Below are positions 33,231 through 45,401 of a stretch of 64,000 nt of DNA, in pieces (position 1 is the stretch's first letter; every line of letters begins with the position of its first letter). Made by a program: the position numbers and the translations under genes. The stretch covers positions 33,234,501-33,298,500 of the forward strand of contig OX419761.1 in assembly GCA_948567375.1 (NCBI GenBank), in the 5' to 3' direction. This DNA is from Lunularia cruciata (taxonomy: Eukaryota > Streptophyta > Marchantiopsida > Lunulariales > Lunulariaceae). A model generated the notes under the pieces. That model had not been told where the DNA came from and ran no database searches. It saw only the letters and a program-made list of their open reading frames with translations.

Positions 33231-34774
33231 GATTAATTCAAATAAATAAAGTACTAACTTCCATATTAATGTGTGTGTGTGTGTGTTGTGTAGCTAGATA
33301 GACGTTGTGGGGTACAATCTATCTATTATCAACCACTTTGCTCTTAGATCAACGTATTCACGGACATACCATCTTCTACAAGGGATAACCATCGTCTTTA
33401 CATTACGTTTCTTCAAGAAGTGCCCGTGGATATCTTTTCTTGCATTTTCTATCTTCTATATAAGGAGCATTATATTATCTTTACCACATAGACCATGAGG
33501 CAAATAGATATGTTTTTGGTTTTGGATGACATATTGGATCGAGTATATCAATAGAAACCATTGAATCATATTTGTGAGGAGCGTGCAACTTAGAAACTTC
33601 ATCTAAAATCAATAACACATGACCATCAGGCGATCTTATTTTCTGAAATTCAACCATCCAAATTTTTGACACAACGTTATCAAGAACTCTTTTTTGCATA
33701 TCCTTCAAAAGCTCATCAAGCTTTAAATGAAACACTCTACTTACCAACTCCTGTGGATCCTTTGCAATTTGCCTTGGAAGAAGGGAATTTGCAATTTCTT
33801 TCTATTGTGGATTTTATATAAATGTAATAAAAAGATTTGATTTATCAAACTTGCATACCAAAGCCATTACATTGTGGTAAAGTTTTGCCATATCATTTCA
33901 CCCCCTTGAACAGAAGAAGGTAAAATCACTTTCTTTCCAACTTCTCGTCCAATGACATGAACACGTCTTGCAATCCATTGTATAACTCATAACAAAATTT
34001 TGACGGATTCTCACAAATATATTTCAATTATTCTGTTCAATACATGCATAAGTATCAACAATAAATTGTTCCAAAAACCTTCCCACCCTCATAATGGATA
34101 TCTCATTGTTCCAATGTTGTAGTAAATATGCACAGTACTGCAACATGGTAACTCATTTAGAACCTCATGTTCAGTCTATTGCATTGATATTTTTTTGGAC
34201 AAATACATTTCTATTTCACTCAAACAAATATTTTCTTTCCATCTTTGTAGACCAGTTGGGAATAAATATAATGAAATGGTGCATATGAAATATGCAGAGA
34301 AGATATCCATTGAAAATAAACATCAATAGATTTCAAAAAAATACCTCATGATGACCCTCCTTCTTGGCCATCTCCTCCAACAATAATTAATTTAACTTCA
34401 TCAACAATTGGTGCATTAGAACAATGCAAGTCTTTGGCAATTGTTAGTAAATTGAATACTTAATTGTATTGCACCCGTTTGCACGCATTATATACATTTT
34501 GAAATAACAAAGAATATAGATTGTACATATGTAACATTGTTTGCAATGATTGCATTGAATTTTTATTTAATTCATTAATTTGCAATCCACACACAAAAAT
34601 TGACTTGGAGATCACTGATATAAAGTTGAGCAAATTTTGGTATTGCCCTTCTAATGGAAGTGTACTTTGTATTTTATAATAAAGTTCACAACAAATTCAA
34701 AAGATATAATTTCCTCCTTGCATAGATCCTTGTCAATAGTTGCACCAAGAGATGTAAAAGCGGGTGTATTTTTA

Positions 34775-36735
34775 TATGCTTGTATATATAGGTATATGAC
34801 AGCATAAGCCATTCCGGGAGTGGGTTATCCCAAACTCATGAAATGCAAATGATCGATAAGCAATATGTACATCATTCACATTGCTAGAATAGTGATAAAT
34901 CCCTATGGTAGAATGCATTGAATGTAACCTACAGCAAAGAGATAATTGAAACAAATTAAGAATAACACATGGTTAACGGACTAGTAAACAACGTGAAATC
35001 GAGAACATCTATGCAAACAATTGTGAGAAATAAGAAACATTATGTAATAACCCGCTAGTAAGCAATGAGTGAGACAGATCCAAAAGTGCTCCTCCTCAAT
35101 GGAAAAATCTCTAAAGAGAATACTTGGAGGTACCTTGACCATAGGGAACAATTGGAAGCCATGGAATCCAAATTTGGCCATAGCTACAATCAATAGAGTA
35201 AATTTGAAGGCTAAAGAACAAAGAATAAAGAGAGATTTTCTCAGGCTGCAAAGTTGTTTGAATCATCAAAAGCAAAACCTGTCGTTTTGCACACATAGCA
35301 TTTGCCATTATGCAAGGAGTAAATGACATGTATAACTACAAAGTCATTTAAGGGGCGAAGAGACAAAACATTCCCTCTATGGAAAAATCTCAAAGATCTT
35401 AATTGATGTAGAATTGGGTCAAGGTTTGTAGAAAAATGATTGGTGGGTAAACTTGTGCTAATCGCAAGCCAATCAATTTTGCCTTGAGGGAAAGAAAACA
35501 TAAGGTTAAATGTAGAGATTGATCTGAAAAAGATATTTCCACATAGAGAGGTCCCCACGTGTGTGTGCCTCGTAGAATAGGTAAGGTGTAAGTAAAAGAG
35601 GGACAGGTAAAGCTATAAATCCCATGACGGGGAATAAGACTCGTCTTGATATGCCACAAGGTGAGTCAAAGAGAAACACCTAACATGGGCGGAACAATGA
35701 CCATGAACAGTAAGTTTGATGTGGACAGAGGTGAGTCAGCATGGTACATAGGCAGAACAGTGACCATAAACAGTAAGGCTGATGTGGATGAAGGTGAGTC
35801 AGCATGGTAAGAGAAACAAAGATGAAATGGAAGTGGCTGACCATAAGAGAAGGATGAGGACCTTGGGACTAGTAAAGTAATAAATAGAATGAGAAGAAGG
35901 ACCTGTAAAAACACAAGGGCAAACATGGGCAGAACAACAACCATGAATAGTAAGTCTGTCTTGATGTGGACTGAGGTGAGTCAGCAAGATATGAGAAACG
36001 GACATGAAACAATTCTATGAATCATTAAGCGGCAGACCAGATGGACATTGGGACTTGTAAAGCAATAAATAGAATGACAAAGATTGAATAAAATCAAGAC
36101 CCAACCGAGTCATACATGTTTCAAGGTAGATAGACCCAAAGCCCATGAACAGGAACAGATAAAGGTGTCAAGTATCGTTGGACTTGGAGCAAAGCTCGAG
36201 TGATTGACTAGGTGGACATGGAGCAAGGCTCAAGGGTATGAAGAGGCTCAAGGGTATGAAGGGAGTGATGAGAAGGTGTAACACGCAAAGGGAGTGTGAA
36301 TTTGAAGAAAAGAATGACTAGAATAGAACCATCGAGGCAAGCAGAGAAAGGAGGAGCAAAAGTCTTTTCGAAACAACGAATACATTAGATAATAAATGAT
36401 GTAACATGTCATGAACTTACCTGTCCAAACCGACTATTGTAGTGTGGCCTGAATGTTTAAGAAGATACAGAAGAATCTGTTTCCTGATAAAAAAGAGAGG
36501 CGGGCTGAGCACGAACCCCATCATTGCGCAAACCCCACCATTGTGGTCTCATAGTGTCAGCATGGTATATACAGGTATATAAGAGCAGAAGCCGTTCCCA
36601 GAACGGGTTATCCAGAACTCATGAAATGCGAATGAGCGGTAAGCACTATGTACATGATTCACAATGCTAGCATAGTGATAAATCCCTAAGGTAGAATGCA
36701 TCTAATGTAAACTGCAGCAAAGGCATAATTGAAAC
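34775..36735. mobile_element. insertion with ~180-bp terminal direct repeats inside the Helitron
   Basis: 34775-34955 and about 36560-36735 are direct repeats (shared blocks GGTATAT, GGGTTATCC, ACTCATGAAATGC, GTGATAAATCCCTA, GGTAGAATGCAT). They enclose about 1.6 kb without recognisable coding capacity. This could be a TRIM/LARD-like element with short LTRs or a local duplication. No primer-binding site was identified. Confidence 0.5.
35684..35990. repeat. imperfect minisatellite
   Basis: The unit CAT(G/A)GGC(G/A)GAACAA then CCATGAACAGTAAG and TGATGTGGAC followed by AGGTGAGTCAGCA appears at 35684, 35747 and 35924, with a longer spacer before the third. Confidence 0.7.
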
Positions 36736-37462
36736 TAGTATATGTGCACGTTTGCTCGTACATGTGCAGGAAATTCTTTTACATCTGTTTCATTACTAAC
36801 CAAAAGTCGATTAAGAAGCTCAAGGGGTGGTAACAAGGTAGAAAGATTAACTTTACCTTGCACACAGCAATGCTAAAATCAAATCGTGCACATGCACATG
36901 AAGATACATTTACCCTTTTTTCCATCAAAACGCAGAGTTCTAATCAAATCGTGCACATGCACATGCACCTGCACATGAAGATACACTTACCCTTTTTCCT
37001 CAAAAGGCAGAGCTCTACAATGTGTGCAAGCTATAGTCATAGTACTCAAAACATACCTATATCCACTTTGACTTCCGTCAAACTCACGATGTGCGACAAG
37101 GAGAACAGTGTATGGAATATCTATATTCCCTTGCTCCATTTGTTGTTGTGCAAGTCTGTCAGCTTGCAGGATTTCCTCGTGCTCAATGTATCGCTTACGA
37201 ATAACATATTGAAAGATCGTTGCGATTGGGAAATTTCAAACAAGAAGGGAAGTAGAAATGTGGAAATTCAACTAAATCGACCGGGGTTATGAACAGATGC
37301 TTGAGGAGAGGAGAGAGCCGTTGGGGACGAGTGCAAAAGATTCAGTTCCCACCATTTGGTAATATTTGGTTGAGAATCATGCATGCATACCAAATTTTAC
37401 ACCGGATTAAAATTGGGTATACATTTGTTTGATAACAGAATCAATAACTGGGCCTTTCTTTC

Positions 37463-40400
37463 CCAGCTTGGTGGAGCTTATGAGCCTTGTGCTCTTCTCT
37501 CGATCTCAATGGCTTTACCACAAAGCGTAGCAAAGCGTGTACAATTCCACCAAACTGGATCAAAGAATTGATACCTTATGCAACATTAAGTTCGCTACAG
37601 AAGAATGAGTTGGCATTGCCGACCTTCTGGACCTTAAAAAATGAATGAGCCCATTGAAGTCTTTTAGCTTTCCTAGTTGTCGAGATTCAATATTCGTTCT
37701 GCAACGATGCTTGTTGTGATAAACCATTGACTTTCTACATTTACGTTTGCAAGGATAACGGCATGCTCAACCCCACAAGGGTGCTGAAAAGCAAAGCGTT
37801 CTATTCCAAATAGTCACTTACCTTCCTCCCTTCTTATACGAACTGGAAAGATGCGTTCTCGGGATGGCAAATTCACCTCAGGTGTAACAATCCACTGCGA
37901 GATGCACCACTGAGTAACCCGTAGAAGCTCCAAAGTGAGAGAGAGAGAAGGGGCGCTCCAACTCAATGGAGGACTCCGCTCTATTCTTCGTCATCGCCAT
38001 CGTCCCATAGCTCCTCTATGGTCTTGTAAGGACCAATTTCGGACACGAACATCTTCCCGTCCATAACGGAAGCATATGGGACGCCTTTGATTTTCTCATG
38101 ATCTTCTTCTGTGAGTGTCCAGCCTCCGAAAACTTGCAGGCTTTGAGCCATTCTCTCCGGGTTTTTACTTTTGGTAATAAGGCCGCAACCATGGTCCAAG
38201 CTCCATCTCAGCGCAACCTGCAGGTTACCTCGTAGGTACAAATCAAACTCATCGCCAAATCCTTTGAGAGAAGTTCAAGCCTTAACAAGCAGCGATTGTA
38301 TAAATGATCACTTCCTGCATCGAAAATTGGCACACGAACACTTGGAGATGTGCTCAGTAAGAGTTTTCAAGTCTAGAACAGAGATGCATCAGTATTCCTA
38401 CTAGAGAGCTAAGCATAAGATAGAGAACTTCTCGTGATTAGAAATTGCAAGGGATATCAAGCTCTTGCACCATCATGGCTATGGAGCCCTGGTGAGCAAA
38501 TGAGGTAAGGAAAAGTGATTACTAGTCACGGAATAGATGGAGACTCTTAGAAGTTTGTCGTCAGGCTGACCTGGGCAATGGTTTTCCCGTGCTTTCCAGC
38601 AATCTCCTTCATGATGGGACTGTCTAAAACCACGTTTGATCCCCAAAATTCACCGTATCCTGGAGCTCCTAAGGGTGACCACGCGACCGGTACTATTCCC
38701 ATTTTCTTACAGTACTTCACAATTTTAGTCCTTTCAAATCCTGGATGCATCTCCACCTGTCACCAGAACAATATTCAGGCTAGTCCTCACAAGGTCCAGC
38801 TACCATATTCAGCGCCGATCAAACACAATGAAGCATATTGAAGATTGTAATCTCTTCACTTTAATCAACCATGTAAGTCCACATAAGGATACTGTACTCA
38901 CACCGAAATCCCATCCACGATCAAATTTGAAGAGTACATACAAACTGTGATGATTATGCAGTTCTAATAGGTGTACCTTGTACAGGAACCTGCACGAGAA
39001 ACTACACAGATAGTCATCCAATCAATTACGGGAAGTGGCTCTAGTTAAAAGCTCATCTCAGACCCATTCTAGAAACGAGTTTGAGAGAGGTTACCTGATC
39101 CTGTGCCGGCAAAGTTGTAGCGATAGACACAACTTTTTTTAGGTTCAAAACACTGAAATTACTAACTCCAATATGTTTCAGCAATCCAAGCTCCACACAA
39201 TGTTCAAGTGCTTTCCAGCATCCTTCTACGTCCCAGGGCATTATGTCCTCTTTGTCCAAATGCCAACAACTCATGCCGAAAGGGGACTCCTCCCGGACCC
39301 TGACTGGCCAATGAATCAAGTACATGTCCAGATACTCAAGCTGCAATTCACTGGGATCAATGATAACACCAGAATTTCGCTTAGATTCTCTTATTTAACC
39401 AACATAAAAGAATTTCACACAATTTCTTCTACATACTGAGAAACAAGGAACGGAAGAGCACCATGAATGCAACACGCTCTGTGAGCAATCCTGCTTTAAC
39501 GAGATGATAAAAACTGGACATTTGGTCGAAGATGTATGCATATCATAAAGTCAATAAGCGGTTACGTGCTCTATAAAACGTCCTCCCGTAATCTAGTATA
39601 ACATCCTCAAAGAACCAAGCTCGCAGGCGATTAAGTTAGTGTCAGCGAAGGAGATGAAGACAGATGCAAACCTCAGACTTTTCTTCACAGCGGGAAGAAT
39701 GGCTGTTGGCGTTATATCCTTACACCAAAGCTTCGAGCCCACGAACAACTCTTCCCTCTTTACCATACCGCTCTCTATCGCCTCCTTAATGGCTCTCCCT
39801 AGAACACCCTCTGTTTGATAGATAGCCGCAGTGTCGAAATGCCTATAACCGACCTGTAAAGCGGATCCGCATTAGCAAATTGGCAGAGAGTAAGTGGACC
39901 ATGTTCAATTCCAGAAGCTGACGGGCATTACGCTTCAGCAAACAAACGACTAAACAACTATATGAAGACCGCTAATACTCTTGAAGCAAATATCTGCAAA
40001 AAGTAATAAATCCTCAAATTATAAAGTAACATCAACAATCAAGGTGATATAGAAAATGAAACAAAGCTTTAATTCTGGACCAGAGTACGCACTTTGAACA
40101 AAACTCTGGGTTATCTACAGCAGTTTTCGATGAATTCCTGTAATGCTGAGAACAGGAATAGATCAATGTTTGCTTACAGTCACAATAGTTAAAGAATGAA
40201 GAAAACCGACACACAGAACTTCGACCAGAGAGTGCGGTACGCGGTTGTTCTAGTTGATAAGAAAGACAATTAGCGTCACTGAAGATGCAAGGGGGAAAGG
40301 ATAGAATTTGGGCTCTGCACCCTGACTTTCCAGAAAAGGACAGGAGATGACCCCTAGCGAAACTACGCTGGGATGCAAACCGTGAAGTGTACCTCAATCG

Positions 40401-40590
40401 CCTTCAAAATTCGTGCAATATCAGTCTCCAAACCACCACAGCCAAATCCCACAGCGGGCATAAGGGCGCCCGAAGGCAGTTTGAAGCTCGGCACTTCTGT
40501 TTCGAGTCCCATGTCGGCGGATGCGAACGCAATTCTAGTTTCCACAGAACCTGAACCGAAAAAGAGCAGGGTTTTGCGACTTCCAAATAA
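37463..40590. repeat. locus duplication, copy A (pairs with 58537-61670)
   Basis: The segment from CCAGCTTGGTGGAGCTTATG at 37463 to shortly upstream of the aldo-keto reductase start is co-linear with 58537 to about 61670, introns and 3' flank included. This copy holds the intact gene. Confidence 0.85.
37981..40512 (-). CDS. aldo-keto reductase, five exons (326 aa)
   Basis: Exons on the minus strand: 40393-40512, 39672-39853, 39095-39350, 38571-38756, 37981-38217, all with GT-AG borders; lengths 120+182+256+186+237 = 981 = 327 codons with stop. It encodes an NADPH-dependent aldo-keto reductase (TIM barrel, cytosolic by family). The catalytic tetrad is visible: Asp47 and Tyr52 in RHFDTAAIYQTE, Lys81 in VGSKLWC, His114 in YLIHWPV. 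Cofactor-binding motifs: SPLG and ITKSKNPERM. Length and residue spacing match plant AKR4-type enzymes. The start at 40510-40512 gives MGLETEVPSFKLP. An in-frame ATG at 40606-40608 would add 32 residues, possibly 5' UTR or a transit peptide. Substrate cannot be deduced. A pseudogene copy lies at 59066-61593. Confidence 0.9.
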
Positions 40591-40608
40591 TATCCAGCTT
40601 TGTCTCAA

Positions 40609-41814
40609 GCCTCCTCGTGTCGATTCTCGATCCCCGATCTGCTCATATACCCAAATATTCCTCCCCCTTTGATTTTAACCGAGACACTTGCTTGGCTTTC
40701 AACTGCACAGATGACCCTATAGCGTATCAGCGGTTCAATTCTCATCAAGAAACTCCTGCCAATATGAAGGTCTAACTCGTTGTTATAAATAAAATCTATT
40801 TGCTACCCGCGGGAGTCGAAGCATGGAATGATCGTTCACACTCTATCTGATCGGGTTACCCGTCAGCTGCCAGTGGGCGTAGACGGGAGAAAAATCCATG
40901 AAGGAATTCTCCTTTATCTCAGCTATCAATCTCTTCTGCGGTATGCACCTAGATACACTCTAACAATGGTGGAAGTCAACCCAGGCATAAATGCATGATT
41001 AGTTCACAAAGTTCACTTCACTGACTATAGTAAACACCTTCTTGTTTAATAAAAGTGGAAGTCTGATTTAAACGTCAAGGTACAGCATCACATTTTACAC
41101 CTAAGGAAGGTACAGCCCAGCTATGAATGTTATTTATTTCAAAGGGAAAAAAATTTACAAAATGAAAAACAAGTTTATTAAATTTGAATGTTTTCCAGAA
41201 ATTCTTTTTTGGTGCAGACATATAAAAATAAAAAATTCATTGGCACAAAGCGTGTAGCACCCCAACTCAGCTCCAAACATGCTTGTTAACACCCAAATAT
41301 ACGAGGACATTGCTGACCTCTAAATAGCAGACAGAAACAGAGGAATGCGAAGCAGGGGACCTTCTGCTGCTGCAGGGCGTGATCCTGAAAGAGTAGCCTT
41401 GAGAGAAAACTTGAAGTTGGCCCACCACTCCGTGAAAAGCTAAAGGAGATGATCTTCTTTGCAGCTCCAATGTAGATCTTTTTCATCTAGTCCGTTAGCA
41501 CTAAAGAGCCACAACTCGAAGAATAGTCTGAGACACACTGTAGAAACTCAGCACGTTACAGTAATCAGCCAATCGACGACCCGTAAATGCAACAATCCCG
41601 ATTCTGAGCAGTCTTACCTCAGAGTCCAACTTTGAACATGCCTGGAAGTGGACGTTTCTACTACGTATCCTCAGATCGGAAAGTGATGCCGAAAGGGGCC
41701 AAGAGGAACAAAAGGCCAGGTCTTTTCACACTGCGATTGTCACGGATCTTGTGAGCACGATGAACGGGGCCCCACCAACCATAGAGATTTGCTTTTCTTC
41801 TTGAGGTCTTGTGA
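40609..41814. other. upstream region of the aldo-keto reductase, no gene seen
   Basis: About 1.2 kb with no recognisable protein or RNA gene. It should contain the promoter of the minus-strand reductase gene, but I could not assign a TATA box or motif. Confidence 0.4.
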
Positions 41815-41901
41815 TCTCGATTTGTGCGTGGTATCCTTGCGCAGGGGCCATGCTAATCATCTCTATATCGTTCCAATTTTATCGGAGGTAACCGAAGGAA
41901 C
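41815..41901 (-). ncRNA. U6 snRNA-like sequence, probable pseudogene
   Basis: Minus strand reads GTTCCTTCGG, then CCGATAAAATTGGAACGATA, TAGCATGGCCCCTGCGCAAG, and CACGCACAAATCGAG, matching the U6 core including the AGAGA-like and catalytic-loop regions. Differences: the 5' stem-loop is altered, the bases between core and 3' end differ (GATACCACG instead of GATGACACG), and the last ~15 bases with the T-run terminator are replaced. No plant USE (TCCCACATCG) or TATA box is visible at the expected upstream distance. Probably a retro-copied or decayed U6. Confidence 0.8.
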
Positions 41902-41929
41902 ATTCCTTTCCCTCTGACGGACATTTTCA

Positions 41930-42060
41930 TTAGTTTTCTCGGTGCAATAAGACAAATATATGATTGATGTCAATTCCTTTGGAGCTTAGCCCCATTCACC
42001 TTGTAGATTGTATCTTTATACGGCTTGACGGGGTCTTCCCATTCTTCTTCTGTTATTCTC
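41930..42060 (+). mobile_element. 5'-truncated non-LTR tail
   Basis: GGAGCTTAGCCCC and TACGGCTTGACGGGGTCTTC followed by CCATTCTTC match the tail of the 27123-30896 element. The upstream bases (GGTGCAATAAGACAAATAT..) still resemble the element's last coding bases. Its left end lies within ~30 bases of the U6-like 5' end. Confidence 0.7.
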
Positions 42061-42599
42061 TGTGTGTCGATTTTATTCTTTTCGTGCCTTGCACTCCCTT
42101 TTCTTCGGGGTTTCACTCACACCCAAAACAAAGAGTTGGTTGATCGGTACTCCGCGGTACAGCAGGGTAGGGCTCTCTTATCCTAACCTGCGGCAGAACC
42201 ACATTCTAAAGTTATGTTACAGATGTCGTCGTGGTTTGTGCAGTGAAAAGAGGCTGTTGTTTGTCCCCGACTGCGCTTCCGTTATTAGAGGCTGGCGTCA
42301 AAGTCAATAGGAAGTTTCAATTCGAGCGCGGGGGTTTCAAAAATAGTTATAAGAAGTTTCATAACTTTTCATATAGATAGTTACGATTCGTTGACTAAAT
42401 GGGTACGGTCGTTGTGACCTGGAAGTAGAAAAGGTATTGGTATGGAATTTGGGCCAAGTTCCTTATTATTAGCACATTCCATATGAGGTGGTTTGTAAAA
42501 AATAAAAGATAAGGAATTTTACGTTATCACTTCATAGTGCATATATTATATATTAGGGTTAATAAAGTTTATTATTTAGGGTTAGAGTGAAAGTGACTG
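42061..42599. other. region with no recognised gene
   Basis: Includes a possible left part of the PIF element, but I found no certain terminal inverted repeat. Confidence 0.35.
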
Positions 42600-42905
42600 T
42601 CACCAAAGGGAGCATCCATGATGTTCAAGAACACCCATGGTAATCAAATTATGGACAAATTTATACATTAGACGAGCGGGAACACAATTTTTACCACCGA
42701 GGAAGATTGGAGGGAGCATGAGTGGAAAGATTTGAGGGCATGCAAAAATTGACCGCTGATGAAGATTTGAGAGACCCATAGCTAGAGTTGGAAGGGGGAG
42801 TGAATTCATTTGGAATGGGAAGATTTGAGTGCGAGCAGTGGGAAGGTTAGAAGGAGGAGTGATTTTGTTTGAAGTGTTACTCTCTAGAATACTCGATCTC
42901 ATTAT
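42600..42905 (-). other. short ORF beside the PIF transposase, unrecognised
   Basis: A 100-codon minus-strand frame (MRSSILESNTSNKITPPS start) with no motif I recognise. It may be part of the PIF element. Confidence 0.25.
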
Positions 42906-43358
42906 TTAAAAAAAATCAATTTATGATCGTTGTCTCTTGGTACGAGTATGAAATGTATGCCCTTGTTTCCCCTTGAGTAATGAAATGAAATTCATGAACT
43001 TGTTTTCTTGTTACGAAATGAAATTTATGAGATTGTTTTTTTTTGTGTGCACAGAGAATAGAATGCCCCTTTGCTGAAATTGCACCGAGAAGAGAGACGC
43101 CCCTTTGCCGATAAGAGAGATGCCTCTTTGCGATAAGGAGTTATCCGTGGTGATTAAAAATTGAGTCAAGTCATGCCGAGAGGGAGCACTCGTGTAGAAC
43201 AAACCATAAATATTAGAAAATGTATTCAATGGATGATTCGGTTAGATTTGGAGATATCGCTACAAGGATTAGAAGATGAAGACTAAGAATTAGGAGGAGA
43301 TTTAGATATGCTAGAATGTTTTATTAGTGGGTGGGAGTATGCACATACTCATTGATAT

Positions 43359-44544
43359 TTGGAACCCCGTATTACTTACCCTTGTAGTAGAGAGTTTGTG
43401 AAGGAGTATTTTAGAAATCTCGATACTAAGGCCTTTTGCAAACTTACTAGAATGGATGGGGATTCTTTTTCAACATTAGTGGATTTGATTAAGACTCACA
43501 CAATTTTTGAGAAAAGCTACCGAAGAGAGCAAACACTTGTGTGGATCCAAGTTGCCCTAGCCTTGGATAGATTTGAGCATCACGGCAATGAAGATGCAAA
43601 GCTTGTGTTGCACGGGGTTTAAATATTTGGGGCATTAGTGCTGGTTCAACAATTGCTTTTACTGATAGAGTTATGACAGCCATATTAAATGTGATGAGGA
43701 GTCAAGTTGCTTGGCCCGAGCTCGAGGAGAGGAGGAGGATCTCCACTTTTTTTGCACCAAAAGGTTTTCCTGGTTGTGTTGGTTTGGTAGATGGAACATT
43801 GTTTCCTCTTGTAGCTCGACCAACGGTGGACGGGGAAATATATTTCAACCGCAAGGGTTCATATTCTATAAACCGCAAAGTTATTTGTGATGATAAAAGG
43901 AGAATTATACATTTGTCCAGAGGTATGTTTTATGTTATGTGTTGTTTTGTTAGGTATTTTTGCAATGCATTGGTGATCCTTTTTGTATAGTTTACTAAAA
44001 GTATAATTTGATTTGTTTATTTGCAAGAATGCCAAGGTCATGTCATGACATGACTTGTTTGAACAAATACTTACTATGGAATGATTTGAACCTAAGAGGA
44101 AGTTGTCACACTTTTGAGGCAAAGGAGTATCTTTTAGGTGATTCGGGTTATGTACCCATGCATCACCTAGTCCCCGCTTTCAAGCAAGCTCGATCAGAGG
44201 ACAAGCAGGAGTTTAATAAATATTTAGCAAAGACAAGAGTGATAAATGAGCATTGTATAAGAGTATTGAAAGCTAGATGGCATTCTCTTTGTGAGCTAAG
44301 AGTGCAACTGAAAGACGATAGTAGAAATGCTTATTTGTTAAAGTGGGTATTAGTGTGTATTATTTTACATAATTTTTTAATCAATAGGTCTGACCTTTGG
44401 TTAGAGGACAATGACGGATTTACAGAGGAAACTCAAATAGATTCAGAAATATCTTTTCATGGTATAGAACTTGGTAGAGAAGAAAGTAGATCAAGGGTGA
44501 TGCAACATTGCCTTGATTATCACAATGATGATATACTCGATTGA
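43359..44544 (+). pseudogene. PIF/Harbinger transposase (DDE)
   Basis: Segments in order: RITYPCSREFVKEYFRNLD-like start and ALALDRFEHHGN (43359-43622); after a frame change near 43600, GISAGSTIAFTDRVMTAI, RRRISTFFAPKGFPGCVGLV with the first catalytic Asp in GLVDGT, then YFNRKGSYSIN (to about 43920). A GT-AG-like gap (GTATGT near 43923, ..TTGCAAG near 44027) precedes SCHDMTCLNKYL, LLGDSGYVP (second Asp) and KTRVINEHCIRVLKARW (candidate catalytic Glu, N-E-H). The family uses a D-D-E triad and inserts at TWA target sites. The frameshift makes the protein non-functional as it stands. Confidence 0.85.
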
Positions 44545-44642
44545 CTAAGTTTCCATATAATAAAATATATATTTTTCGGTTATTCATCTCATATCTCATA
44601 GACTAGTAACTTAGACCATGAGTCTCTATCTTAGACCATGAG

Positions 44643-45401
44643 TGTAATACTCTGAGGATAGGAGACCTGAAGAGAAACACACCATGAGAAACACACACTT
44701 TCACACTCAAACTCCGGTGCCCCAAAGGAGCACCTTCTCTTTATTATATAAGCAAAGCGGATCTCTTCCTATGAAGCTCCACCATAGGATTAGGTACATA
44801 GATAGGTGACATGTCAGCAAGCTCCACCCATGGATTACTTACTTGGATGGGTGACATGTTGGTCCTGGTCCTATCTGGTTGGTCAAACAAGCTTTGACCA
44901 AAGGGAATCTTTTAGGGAATCTTTTTGTAGGAATCTCAAAATCACGTGGGTGAGGTACCGTTGGAAAGCTCTTGATGAGACAAATCAGGGGGAGGGAAGG
45001 CCATCCTTATCTCTATTGGGGGGGGGGGGGTTTGTACACATTTTTGAGACCTAATTCATCCATTTAGGCCTCTGAAATTGCCTTCAAAGATTTCAGGCAT
45101 ATTTTGGTTCTAACTTTATTAGTAGAAGTCCCCTTTTGGTGATACCTCTTTCTGATCTATTCAGTCCATCCTATGTAACATTATTCCAGATGTTACCAAC
45201 CCAATTCTCACCTTCAAATCATATGTCTAGCTATTGGTTCTAAGGTTTTCAAATCTATTTTGGTTTTCTGCCCTATTAGTAGAAGCACCCTTTTGGTGAT
45301 ACTTCTATCTTATCTATTTTGACCATCATGCATAACATCATTCCAGATGTTACCAAACCAAATTTCACATCTAGATCATATGGCTAGCTCTTGGTATTAC
45401 A
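44643..45401 (-). repeat. solo chromovirus LTR with perfect 5-bp target duplication
   Basis: About 759 bp, related in reverse orientation to the LTRs at 9580-10318 and 15442-16182 (shared blocks include CATGTC, CTTGGATGGGTGAC and GGTCAAACAAGCTTTGACC). It begins TGTAATAC and ends GTATTACA. It is flanked by ATGAG on both sides (44638-44642 and 45402-45406), and a G12 run lies at about 45019-45030. This is a product of LTR-LTR recombination. Confidence 0.9.

Larger units (their letters stand above)
33480..37290 (-). mobile_element. second Helitron relict, interrupted by an insertion
   Basis: N-terminal Helitron part at about 36740-37290: a RYIEHEEILQADRLAQQQ stretch, CTHCRALPFEEKG and LSTLLPPLELLNRLL. 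The family normally continues with an AFTSLG motif, found only at about 34720-34770 (PAFTSLGATIDKDLC). Next comes the Rep region at 33481-33747: ARVFHLKLDELLKDM-like, VEFQKIRSPDGHVLLIL and YDSMVSIDILDP. So 34775-36735 is inserted in the middle of the coding region. Many stops are present. It is related to, but distinct from, the relict at 23951-26377. Confidence 0.78.

Noticed and set aside
35684-35990. CRISPR-like array
   Set aside because: Repeats are long, imperfect and unevenly spaced in a plant-type context; this is a minisatellite.
37383-37571. Small ORF downstream of the aldo-keto reductase
   Set aside because: It is not conserved in the duplicate at 58509-58691 beyond DNA-level similarity and has no motif.
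40510-40608. N-terminal extension of the aldo-keto reductase as a certain transit peptide
   Set aside because: The upstream ATG is in frame, but the extension is only weakly transit-like and copy B does not support it; the downstream ATG fits the family.
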